Shown here: positions 7,081 through 15,698 of the stretch, piece by piece
Numbering within the stretch: position 1 is the first letter of the stretch
Layout of the letters: every line of letters starts with the position of its first letter
Assembly: GCA_964587125.1 (NCBI GenBank)
Contig: CAZPKC010000003.1
Location: 62,001-126,000, forward strand
Length of the DNA stretch: 64,000 nt
From: CAIXLI01 sp964587125
Lineage (GTDB): Bacteria > Pseudomonadota > Alphaproteobacteria > UBA9219
Direction of reading: 5' to 3'
The notes under the pieces: model-generated
Seen by the model: the letters and a program-made list of their open reading frames with translations, nothing else
The model's database searches: none
Told to the model about the DNA's origin: nothing
Program-made: the position numbers and the translations under genes

Positions 7081-7886
7081 TGTTCGCTCACGGGGTTTTC
7101 GTTTTGTTTTTTGCGCGGACGCAAATAAATCTGGGCAAAGGTTCCATCCTGACGGAGTTCGAGTTCGCCGTTCTTCACGAGTTCGAGCGTCGCGGCGAAT
7201 GTGGAGGCAAGCGCGGAACGAACTTCCAGAATCTCTTCCGCCGCCACGATATCGGGCAGATAATTTTGAAGCATTCCCCAGCTCGGCATCATGCCGAGCA
7301 AATGCCGCAAGCGCGACACGCTTTCTTCAAGACCGTAAAGGCGTGTGTGTCCGATGCTGTAGGTTTCAGGCTTGCGGCGGCGCGACGGAGCCGAAAGCGC
7401 CGTCAGCAAATCCTGAATTGGGAGAAAATAAACTGGTTTTTCCTCGATTTCGACGGGTTCGGGAATTCCGCGCAGGAAAATGTCGGATCCCAGTTGCGGC
7501 CTGTCCTGAATTTTCCGCGCCGAGAGTTGCATCGCCTCAAGCCGCAGCAGTTGGAACCGGAGAGCCTCGGCCATCGCGGCGGGATCATCCTCGTTGGGTT
7601 GGCGTTCCGGCTCGGGCAGCAAAAGACGCGATTTCAAAAAGGCCAGCCATGCGGCCATGACGAGATAATCGGCTGCAACTTCGAGATGCAAGCGGCGCGC
7701 TTCCGCAATATAATTCAGATATTGCTCGGCCAGCGGCAAAATTGCGAGTTTGCACAAATCGACTTTCTGCTCGCGCGCAAGCGACAGCAAAAGGTCGATG
7801 GGCCCCTCGAATCCATCAAGGGAAACCACCAAATCGGCGGTTTCGCTGATCCGATCGAACGGACTGTCTTCGGTTTCGGAATCCAT
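7077..7886 (-). CDS. scpA: Segregation and condensation protein A
   Basis: A 269-residue kleisin that closes the Smc ring. The N-terminal signature FEGPIDLLLSLAREQKVDL, followed by LPLAEQYLNYI and AADYLVMAAWLAFLKSRLLL, is diagnostic, and the C-terminal winged helix ends in the LRQDGTFAQIYLR region. The ATG at 7886 is chosen over a TTG five codons upstream. The stop overlaps the scpB start by four bases. The leader is shared with the divergent gltX gene. Confidence 0.9.
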   Translation of the reverse strand: MDSETEDSPFDRISETADLVVSLDGFEGPIDLLLSLAREQKVDLCKLAILPLAEQYLNYIAEARRLHLEVAADYLVMAAWLAFLKSRLLLPEPERQPNEDDPAAMAEALRFQLLRLEAMQLSARKIQDRPQLGSDIFLRGIPEPVEIEEKPVYFLPIQDLLTALSAPSRRRKPETYSIGHTRLYGLEESVSRLRHLLGMMPSWGMLQNYLPDIVAAEEILEVRSALASTFAATLELVKNGELELRQDGTFAQIYLRPRKKQNENPVSEQ

Positions 7887-8044
7887 AGTCTTACTATCCA
7901 AGAATCAAAGGATTAAGTCGAAAAGGTATGAAAATCCCGATACAAACGCCACAACTTCCGCAAAATTAAAATGAGGATTGTTTTTAGGAGTTGGAACGAA
8001 CAAAAATCATGCTAAAACAAGGCGCTTTGTTAAGGACTTAAAGT

Positions 8045-9391
8045 ATGCCCGTCAATGTTCGCATCGCACCCTCGCCCACCGGATTGCTGCATATAGGCAA
8101 TATTCGCGCGGCTTTGTTTAATTACTTATTCGCAAAAAAGCACGGCGGAACTTTTATGCTGCGGCTGGACGATACCGACCGCGAGCGTTCGACCGATGCG
8201 TTCGCCGACGCGATTAAACGCGACCTGACGTGGCTGGGGCTGGCGTGGGATACGTTTGGACGGCAATCCGACCGCCGCGCGCGTTATTCGGAAATTCTGG
8301 AACAGTTGAAAAAATCGGGGCGCGTCTATCCCTGCTACGAAACGCAAGCCGAACTCGATCTCAAACGCAAGACGCAACTGGGACGCGGGTTGCCGCCCGT
8401 CTACGACCGCGCCGCGTTAAACTTGTCCGAGGCGGATCGCAAAGATTTAGAAGGGCGGGGACGAAAAGCTCATTGGCGCTTTAAACTCGATCATGCCGAC
8501 GTTGCATGGGATGATTTGGTTCAGGGACATAAATCCCTCCATGGCTCCGCTATTTCCGATCCGGTTCTGGTGCGCGAAGACGGCGTGCCGCTTTACACAT
8601 TCTGCTCGGTCGTAGACGATATTGACGATAAGACCACGCATGTCATCCGCGGCGAAGACCATGTCACCAATACCGCCGTGCAAATCCAGATTTGGCAAGC
8701 GATTACGCAAACGCCGACGCCGGTCTTCGCGCACTTTCCCCTTATCGTCAGCGCGGCCGGAATCGAAATGAGCAAGCGCCTCGGCACGCTTTCCATCGCC
8801 AGCATGCGCGATGAAATGGGGATCGAGCCGATGGCGATCAACGCCCTGCTCGCCAAGCTCGGCACATCGGACGCGATTGCGCCGCGCTTGACGCTCGGCG
8901 AACTGGCGAAAGAATTCGATATCGGCAAAATCTCCCACGCGACCCCGAAATTCGATTTGGAAGAATTGAAGGCGCTGAACGCGAAAATTTTGCATCTCAC
9001 GCCTTTTTCGGCTGTGCGTTCGCGGTTGGAAGCGATGGGTCTTTCAAACCTCGACGAAAATTTCTGGAACGCCACGCGCGCCAATATCATGACGCTCGGC
9101 GATGTCCATACATGGGCCGAGGTGGTTTACGGTTCGATTACGCCCGTCATCAGCGATGCCGATTTTTTAAAACAGGCTGCTGACGTTCTTCCCCCATCGC
9201 CGTGGAACGATCAGACGTGGCACGCGTGGACCGAAAAAGTGAAAGCCGAGACGGGACGCAAAGGCAAAGATTTGTTCATGCCCCTGCGCCTCGCGTTGAC
9301 AACCTTCGACCACGGACCGGAAATGAAATTTTTGCTTCCCCTTATCGGCGAAGAAAAAACGAAAGCCAGATTGTCGGGACAAAACGCCTGA
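8045..9391 (+). CDS. gltX: Glutamyl-tRNA synthetase
   Basis: A 448-residue class I aminoacyl-tRNA synthetase that charges tRNA with glutamate. The HIGH-type motif is APSPTGLLHIGNIRAALF (residues 8-25), followed by RLDDTDRERS. The KMSKS-type motif is present as EMSKRLGT (about 242-249), a normal GluRS variant. The rest is the anticodon-binding helical domain. Many Alphaproteobacteria have two GluRS enzymes, one possibly specialised for tRNA-Gln; this copy cannot be assigned by eye. The ATG at 8045 has AAGGA at about 8034. A gluQ paralogue of about 280 residues lies at 31681. Confidence 0.92.
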   Translation: MPVNVRIAPSPTGLLHIGNIRAALFNYLFAKKHGGTFMLRLDDTDRERSTDAFADAIKRDLTWLGLAWDTFGRQSDRRARYSEILEQLKKSGRVYPCYETQAELDLKRKTQLGRGLPPVYDRAALNLSEADRKDLEGRGRKAHWRFKLDHADVAWDDLVQGHKSLHGSAISDPVLVREDGVPLYTFCSVVDDIDDKTTHVIRGEDHVTNTAVQIQIWQAITQTPTPVFAHFPLIVSAAGIEMSKRLGTLSIASMRDEMGIEPMAINALLAKLGTSDAIAPRLTLGELAKEFDIGKISHATPKFDLEELKALNAKILHLTPFSAVRSRLEAMGLSNLDENFWNATRANIMTLGDVHTWAEVVYGSITPVISDADFLKQAADVLPPSPWNDQTWHAWTEKVKAETGRKGKDLFMPLRLALTTFDHGPEMKFLLPLIGEEKTKARLSGQNA

Positions 9392-9682
9392 TCGACTCAT
9401 AGTGTCCCGTGTGGAACTGACTCGCCCACCTCTTAAAAGAATTGTCGTAATTTGGATTAACACGCATCGATTGTGATGATTTCCGATTCAATTTCTATTC
9501 CTAGAGTATCGTTTTTTTATTAGTTATGCCTTTGAACATCCCTTCATTTTTACTGCAACCATTGCCTTAATTGATCGTTTCTGCATACAATCGTATTGGA
9601 AATATGTTTTATTTGAAGATTTCTGGAAATTTAATCGGAATTACTGTATATATTATCTACAACCTATGCGGGAGTTCCCGAC
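9392..9682. other. AT-rich intergenic region before the receiver gene
   Basis: About 290 bases, much richer in A and T than the flanking genes. I see GANTC sites at 9394, 9419 and 9485 and a TATATT-type -10 candidate near 9645 without a good -35. There is no convincing terminator for gltX and no small gene with a ribosome site. Confidence 0.4.
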
Positions 9683-10252
9683 GTGCCCGACTCTGTTACA
9701 AAGTATTCTCACGCGCGCATTCTTGTGGTCGATGACAGCGTTTTCGATCGCCGCCTGATTTCGATTGCCCTGAAAAAAGCGGGCTTTAATACGATCATAG
9801 CCGCCGACGATGGCGCCGAAGCAATCCAGAAAACCTATGACCTTTTGCCGGATATCGTTCTTCTCGATTTAAGCATGCCTAACCTCGACGGCTTCGGTTA
9901 CTGCGAAATGGTGCGCAACGACGACACATTGCCGCATATGCCGATTATCGTGCAAACTTCCATGAAAAATCGCCAGTCGTGGTTGCATGCTTTGTCTTGC
10001 GGCGCCGATGACTTCCTGACAAAACCTTTGGATATGACAGAATTAACTTTGCGCATATGCGTGCATGTCGAACATTATTTCATGCTGCGCGACTTGGAAA
10101 ATATGTGCGACTACTTGAAGATGGAGTTGGAGCTTTCCCAAAACCTGCGCATGGATATTGAAAAATCTGAATTATCCTCCATGAAAAAAAATATGCTGAA
10201 CAGGCATTACGAGGTTTTGGAGCAGATTGTTCGCTCTTCTTCTTATCGTTAA
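9683..10252 (+). CDS. Stand-alone response regulator (receiver domain plus helical tail)
   Basis: A 189-residue protein with a complete receiver domain (about residues 10-130): acidic pair in ILVVDDSVFDRRL, phosphoacceptor Asp in DIVLLDLSMPNLDG, the T/S position in IIVQTSM and the conserved Lys in FLTKPLDM. The last 55 residues are helical and charged, with no DNA-binding, GGDEF or other output domain, so it probably acts by protein contact like CheY or a phosphorelay shuttle. The start is a GTG with GGGAG eight bases upstream. A chemoreceptor gene follows 160 bases later, suggesting but not proving a chemotaxis role. Confidence 0.82.
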   Translation: MPDSVTKYSHARILVVDDSVFDRRLISIALKKAGFNTIIAADDGAEAIQKTYDLLPDIVLLDLSMPNLDGFGYCEMVRNDDTLPHMPIIVQTSMKNRQSWLHALSCGADDFLTKPLDMTELTLRICVHVEHYFMLRDLENMCDYLKMELELSQNLRMDIEKSELSSMKKNMLNRHYEVLEQIVRSSSYR

Positions 10253-10411
10253 AACCCCGCCGTAAAAAAATTACGCTTCGGCAAGCAAAAAACTTGATAT
10301 GGTTAACAAGAATCATGGTATGGATAATTTGCTTGATTCGCCAATGGGTTACGTTCGTATGTCAAGTTGTATTCATTCATTCGACGCAACTTCCAAGAGA
10401 GGGAGATAACC

Positions 10412-12085
10412 ATGCTCAACAATCTAAAAATAGGCAACCGTTTGATTCTTATCGTTATTGCAATGTTTGTCGGCATGGCTGCCATTGGAACTATTGGGTT
10501 GATTAATTTGAAAGACAATTTGCTTCGCGACCGCGAAGCTCAGACAAAAGTGACCGCAGAAACGGCGATCAGCATCGCCGATCATTATTATCAAAGTTTC
10601 CAAAAAGGCGAACTTACCGAAGACGAAGCGAAAAAGCGCGCGCTCGCGACGATTGGCGCCATGCGGTATGATTCGACCAATTACGTCTTCGTTGTCGACA
10701 ATACCGGCGTTTTTCTTGCGCATCCAAAATGGACCGGAGAAAATCATCTGGATGAAAAGGATGCAAACGGAGAACTTTTTGTCCGCCATTTTATCGACGC
10801 CGGAAAGCTGGGTGGTTCCTTCGGAACGTATATGTGGAAGCGCGATCCGCAAAAACCCGCCGTACCCAAAATCAGCTATGTCGGCCCCTATGCCGCTTGG
10901 GGATGGAACGTCGGCACGGGGATTTATGTCGACGATATCGATTCCGAGTTTATGAGCAATGCTATGGTCGTGGGAGGCATCGCGTTTGCCCTTTTCCTTC
11001 TCATTGGCGGCGGCGCACTTGCGATCAGCCGAGGAATTACAAAGCCCTTAAGCGAAATTACCGACGGCATGGATAGACTTGCCGAGGGAGATAAGACCAT
11101 TGTCGTTCACTACACGAAGAATAAAGATGAAATCGGCGACCTGGCGCGGGCGTTGGAAACCTTCAAAGCCAATGCCATCAAGATGGAAGAATTGGAAAAA
11201 GAAGAAGCTTTACAGAAACAGCGCGCGGCCGAAGACCGGCATAAAATGATGAGCAAAATGGCCGATGACTTCGACAGCAGCGTCAAGGGGGTCGTCAATA
11301 CCGTTTCCGCCGCAGCGACGGAAATGCAGAGCAGCGCCAAGTCGATGGCCGCAATCGCGGAGGAGACAAGCAAGCAGTCGTCGGCTGTTTCCGCCGCCGC
11401 CGAAGAGACTTCCACGAATATTCAAACCGTGGCAAGCGCCTCCGAAGAACTTAACGCCTCGATCGGCGAGATCAACCGCCAGATTGGCGATTCCGTCAAA
11501 GTCGCGGCGGAGTGCATGACGGAAGCCGAATCCACGGGAAAAGTAATGCAGTCTCTCAGCAAGTCCGCCGAAGACGTTGGCAATGTCGTGAAACTGATCG
11601 AAGGCATCGCAAGCCAAGTCAACTTGCTCGCGCTCAATGCGACGATCGAAGCGGCCCGAGCCGGAGAAGCAGGCCGCGGATTCGCCGTGGTCGCCAACGA
11701 AGTAAAGAGTCTGGCCAATCAGGTCAGCCATGCCGCCAAAGACATTACGCAGCAGATCGGCGGAATTCAGGAACAAACGAGCCAAGCGGTAACGACGATC
11801 GAGACGATTACGGCGACCATCCGCCGCATCAACGAGATTTCGACGGCGATAGCCGCCGCTGTCGAAGAGCAAGGCACGGCCACCAAAGAAATATCGCGGA
11901 GCATTCAGGAAACGTCTTCGGGAACGAAAGAGGTCACGCGCAACATCACGGGCGTGACAAGGGCGGCTTCGGAAACAGGAACGGCGTCGACGCAGTTGCT
12001 CGATACCGCCGGCCAGTTGGCTCACGAGTCGGAGACTCTACGGCGCGTCGTTGACGATTTCATCGCGGGCATTCGCAAAGGATAG
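10412..12085 (+). CDS. Methyl-accepting chemotaxis protein with a Cache sensor domain
   Basis: A 557-residue chemoreceptor. An N-terminal membrane segment (about residues 8-30) is followed by a periplasmic single-Cache domain (about 45-190) with TNYVFVVDNTGVFLAHP and GWNVGTGIYVDDID, then a second membrane segment (VVGGIAFALFLLIGGGALAIS), a HAMP linker and the cytoplasmic signalling hairpin. The tip carries the conserved EAARAGEAGRGFAVVANEV near residue 415, which contacts CheA and CheW. The ATG at 10412 has GAGGGAG ten bases before it; an upstream ATG would add 15 residues ahead of that site. The sensor resembles that of the hybrid kinase at 41393. The ligand is unknown; small carboxylates are common for this fold. 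Confidence 0.88.
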   Translation: MLNNLKIGNRLILIVIAMFVGMAAIGTIGLINLKDNLLRDREAQTKVTAETAISIADHYYQSFQKGELTEDEAKKRALATIGAMRYDSTNYVFVVDNTGVFLAHPKWTGENHLDEKDANGELFVRHFIDAGKLGGSFGTYMWKRDPQKPAVPKISYVGPYAAWGWNVGTGIYVDDIDSEFMSNAMVVGGIAFALFLLIGGGALAISRGITKPLSEITDGMDRLAEGDKTIVVHYTKNKDEIGDLARALETFKANAIKMEELEKEEALQKQRAAEDRHKMMSKMADDFDSSVKGVVNTVSAAATEMQSSAKSMAAIAEETSKQSSAVSAAAEETSTNIQTVASASEELNASIGEINRQIGDSVKVAAECMTEAESTGKVMQSLSKSAEDVGNVVKLIEGIASQVNLLALNATIEAARAGEAGRGFAVVANEVKSLANQVSHAAKDITQQIGGIQEQTSQAVTTIETITATIRRINEISTAIAAAVEEQGTATKEISRSIQETSSGTKEVTRNITGVTRAASETGTASTQLLDTAGQLAHESETLRRVVDDFIAGIRKG

Positions 12086-12090
12086 AGGTT

Positions 12091-15000
12091 TTATGCCGCT
12101 AACGCGGCTAATTCGTTGAGCATTGTCTTGACGCCTTCCAATCGCCGCGCGGGATCGTCCCACGCCCGCATAATGACAATTTTTTGATCGGGACGCACCA
12201 TAACCGTGCCAGCGTTCTTGCTGATCCATGCCATCAGGCGTTCGGGACGCGCAAAGGTGTCCTTATAAAGCGCGATAAGGACGCCCTTGGCTGCGGCGTC
12301 GATTTTGGCGACGCCTGCTCTGCGGCAAATCTGCTTGATCGCCACGGTTTGAAGAAGGTTTTCGAGCTCGAACGGCAAGGGGCCGAAGCGATCGATAATT
12401 TCCGCAGCCAAAGATTCGATTTCGGCATCGTTCTCTATATCTGCCAAGCGGCGGTAAAGGCCGAGCCTTACGTTCAGATCGACGACGTAAGTATCGGGAA
12501 TGAGCACCGACAACCCCAAATTGATTTGCGGTGTCCATCTGTCCGGCGCTCCGTTATCGCCGCCGCCCGCGCGCGCCGCCGCAACGGCGTCTTCCAGCAT
12601 TTGCTGATAAAGTTCGACGCCCACTTCGCGCACATGTCCCGACTGTTCTTCGCCGAGCAAGTTTCCGGCGCCGCGAATATCCATATCGTGGCTCGCGAGC
12701 TGAAATCCCGCTCCGAGTTGTTCCAGCGTTTCGATGACCTCAAGCCGCTGTTGCGCCGCTTTCGACAGCGCCTTGGCCGGATCGTAGGTCAAATACGCAT
12801 AGCCGCGCAGTTTGCCGCGCCCTACCCGTCCGCGAAGTTGATACAGTCCCGCTAAACCGAAACGATCCGCGCGATGCAAAATTATGGTGTTCGCGTTCGG
12901 AATATCGAGGCCGGATTCGACGATATTCGTAGCACACAAAACGTCGAACTGCCGCGCATCGAAAGCGGTCATAATGTCTTCCAGACGCGCAGCGCTCATG
13001 CCCCCGTGCGCGCTGACGATTTTGACTTCGGGGACCAGATCATGCAGCTTTTCCGCGACGCCCGCCAAGTCCTCGACATAAGGGCAGACGTAGAAAGACT
13101 GTCCTCCCCTATAATGCTCGCGCATGATCGCCTCGCGGATCACCAAAGGATCGTATGGCAAAACGAACGTCCGCACCGCAAGCCGATCAAGCGGCGGCGT
13201 GGCGATAAGGCTTAGTTCGCGCACACCCGACAGGGCCAGTTGAAGCGTGCGCGGAATGGGCGTCGCGGTAAGAGTCAGCACATGGACTTCCGCGCGAAGT
13301 TCCTTAAGGCGCTCTTTCTGCTTCACGCCAAAGTGTTGTTCTTCGTCGATGATCATAAGTCCGAGCGAACGAAAAACGACATCCGCGCCCAAAAGGGCGT
13401 GCGTGCCGATGACAATATCGACGCGGCCTTCTTTCATGTCTTCTTTCGTGCGTTTGGAGTCGGTTGCCGCGACCATGCGAGACAACTGCGCAATGCGTAT
13501 GGGAAAACCCCGAAAACGTTCGGTGAAAACGTTAAAATGCTGGCGCGCGAGAAGCGTCGTCGGGACGACGACCGCGACTTGCAGCCCCGCCTGCACGACG
13601 GCGAAAGCCGCGCGCAACGCGACTTCCGTTTTGCCAAATCCCACATCGCCGCACAGAAGCCTATCCATCGGCTTGCCGCTCGAAAGATCGGCGAAGACCT
13701 CGGCAATGGCGCGTTCCTGATCTTCGGTTTCGGCGTAAGGAAACCGCGCCGCGAATTCCTGATAGGCGCCATCCGGAATTTCAATAATTTCTCCCTTTTT
13801 AATCTCTCGTTCGGCGGCGATTTTCATCAAAGCGTCGGCCATGTCCTTCAGGCGCTTTTTAACGCGCGATTTTCTCTGCTGCCAGCCTAGTCCGCCAAGT
13901 CTGTCCAAAACAGCGCCGGATTCCGCGCCTCCGTAGCGCGTCAGAAGATCGAGATTTTCGACCGGAACGAACAGCTTGTCGCCCCCGTCATACGTAAGCT
14001 TGACGCAATCGTGAGAGAGCCCGAGGACGACGACGGTTTCCAACCCTTCGTATCGACCGATGCCGTGTTCCGAATGGACGACAAAATCGCCAGGATTGAG
14101 CGAACCAAGTTCGAGTTGAAATTGCTTTGCGGCGCGGCGGGGACGGGGCGGACGCATAAGACGATCGCCGAGTATGTCCTGCTCGGTAATGACGGCAAGG
14201 TCCGGCGAAACAAACCCGTGTTCCAAGCCTAAAACGATCAACGCGACGAGTTTCGTGTCGAGCTTTCGCAAGGATTCGTACGTGGAAACTTGCGTTTGGG
14301 CCGAGATGCCATGCGTACGAAGCAGCCCCGCAAGACGGTCCGCGGAACCTTGGCTATAACAGGCAAGCGCAACGCGTCGGTTTTGTTTTTGCTGACCCAA
14401 AATGGTGGCTTGAAGTTCCGCATAAAGATCGCTTTCTTGTTGCGCGAGGCGGGCGGACGCGAAATCGCGCCCGCGCATGCCCTGACAATCAAGCGTCAAC
14501 GGATCAGCCGCTCCGAAAGGCGAAAAAGTCGCAACGGCCCTGCCCTCAAGCGCTTTATCAAGATCGGCCCTGGACAGGAACAAACTTTCCACAGGCGCTG
14601 GTTTATAAGGAATGTTGCCGTCTTTTTTCTTCGCGCGTTTGGCGGCCTGATATAACGAAAGACGCGCCTGATAAAAATCGTCGATCTGTTGAAAGCGCGA
14701 CGTTATCGCTTCGGACGATTGATGTTCGAAAACCACGACGGCTTCGGGCAAATAATCGAACAGGCTGAATAAACGCGGATAGAAAAGCCCGAGCCAATGC
14801 TCCATTCCCGGAAATCTCGCGCCCTGCGTCACGGATTCATAAAGCGCGTCGCCTTCCGTCACCGCGCCGAACAACGCGCGATACGCGGAACGGAAATGCG
14901 CGATCGACGCTTCGTTGAGAATGACTTCCGCGCTCGGCCCCAGATGAAAGCTGTCTATTTTGTCGGTCGTCGTCTGCGTCAAGGGGTCGAAAACGCGGAT

Positions 15001-15576
15001 ACTGTCTATGTCATCGCCGAAATAATCGAGGCGCAAAGGCGCGCCGTATGCGGGCGGAAACAAATCGACAATGCCGCCGCGCACGGCGAATTCGCCCGCC
15101 TCGCGGACTGTTCCTGCGTTCACATAGCCATTCTGCGTCAGAAAGTTGCGTAATTTTTCGACCGGAAGCGCGTCTCCGATGGCGGCATTAAGACTGGCCT
15201 GCTCCAGCACATCCGGCGGCAATGTTTTTTGCATTATGGCGTTTATCGTCGCGATGACAATGCAGGGTTGTTTAAAATCCTTCCGCAATCGGCTCAGCGC
15301 CGCAATCCTTTGACCGACGATATCCGTGTGGGGCGACACGCGGTCATAAGGCAGGCAATCCCAGGAAGGAAACGGCACGATTTCGCAATTCGGCGCGAAA
15401 AACGCCAAAGCATCGGCCAACACTCCTGCCCGTGTATCGTCCTGCGCCACGTAAAGGATGGGCTTACCCGCGCTGCGTATCGCAATTTCAGCAAGCACGC
15501 GCGCGTCATGTCCTTCGGGCGCTCCGGCAAGCGTCACACGGCCTTTTTGTTCAAGATTCCAGTCGGCGGTAAACAT
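12091..15576 (-). CDS. mfd: Transcription-repair coupling factor
   Basis: A 1161-residue Mfd, the ATP-driven translocase that removes RNA polymerase stalled at DNA lesions and recruits UvrA. The N-terminal UvrB-like region covers the first third, the RNA-polymerase-interaction domain begins near LGSLNPGDFVVHSEHGIGR, and the RecG-like motor follows with Walker A GDVGFGKTEVALRAAF, the DEEQ box IIDEEQHFGVKQKERL and motif VI QLRGRVGRG. The C-terminal TRCF domain is present. Length is as expected. It meets the chemoreceptor gene tail to tail with five bases between and is divergent from dnaB across a short region holding two DnaA boxes. Confidence 0.95.
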   Translation of the reverse strand: MFTADWNLEQKGRVTLAGAPEGHDARVLAEIAIRSAGKPILYVAQDDTRAGVLADALAFFAPNCEIVPFPSWDCLPYDRVSPHTDIVGQRIAALSRLRKDFKQPCIVIATINAIMQKTLPPDVLEQASLNAAIGDALPVEKLRNFLTQNGYVNAGTVREAGEFAVRGGIVDLFPPAYGAPLRLDYFGDDIDSIRVFDPLTQTTTDKIDSFHLGPSAEVILNEASIAHFRSAYRALFGAVTEGDALYESVTQGARFPGMEHWLGLFYPRLFSLFDYLPEAVVVFEHQSSEAITSRFQQIDDFYQARLSLYQAAKRAKKKDGNIPYKPAPVESLFLSRADLDKALEGRAVATFSPFGAADPLTLDCQGMRGRDFASARLAQQESDLYAELQATILGQQKQNRRVALACYSQGSADRLAGLLRTHGISAQTQVSTYESLRKLDTKLVALIVLGLEHGFVSPDLAVITEQDILGDRLMRPPRPRRAAKQFQLELGSLNPGDFVVHSEHGIGRYEGLETVVVLGLSHDCVKLTYDGGDKLFVPVENLDLLTRYGGAESGAVLDRLGGLGWQQRKSRVKKRLKDMADALMKIAAEREIKKGEIIEIPDGAYQEFAARFPYAETEDQERAIAEVFADLSSGKPMDRLLCGDVGFGKTEVALRAAFAVVQAGLQVAVVVPTTLLARQHFNVFTERFRGFPIRIAQLSRMVAATDSKRTKEDMKEGRVDIVIGTHALLGADVVFRSLGLMIIDEEQHFGVKQKERLKELRAEVHVLTLTATPIPRTLQLALSGVRELSLIATPPLDRLAVRTFVLPYDPLVIREAIMREHYRGGQSFYVCPYVEDLAGVAEKLHDLVPEVKIVSAHGGMSAARLEDIMTAFDARQFDVLCATNIVESGLDIPNANTIILHRADRFGLAGLYQLRGRVGRGKLRGYAYLTYDPAKALSKAAQQRLEVIETLEQLGAGFQLASHDMDIRGAGNLLGEEQSGHVREVGVELYQQMLEDAVAAARAGGGDNGAPDRWTPQINLGLSVLIPDTYVVDLNVRLGLYRRLADIENDAEIESLAAEIIDRFGPLPFELENLLQTVAIKQICRRAGVAKIDAAAKGVLIALYKDTFARPERLMAWISKNAGTVMVRPDQKIVIMRAWDDPARRLEGVKTMLNELAALAA

Positions 15577-15623
15577 AAGGCGGAGACCTTCGCCCTTTTA
15601 ACTTAAAACATCAAGGTATCTAG

Positions 15624-15641
15624 TTATCCACGTTATCCACA
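15624..15641 (+). promoter_or_regulatory. Two directly repeated DnaA boxes between mfd and dnaB
   Basis: TTATCCACG (15624-15632) is followed without a gap by TTATCCACA (15633-15641). The second is a perfect match to the DnaA box TTATNCACA; the first differs at its last base. They lie 57 bases before the dnaB start and 47 bases from the mfd start, so DnaA could influence either promoter. Two boxes alone do not make an origin. Confidence 0.65.
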
Positions 15642-15698
15642 GGCAATAGCATATATTTATCTGTAACTTCGGGCGGTTCATCTGATAGCATCCTTCTC

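Noticed and set aside
9521..9570. 14-codon open frame in the gap before the receiver gene
   Set aside because: No ribosome site and no similarity to known leader peptides.
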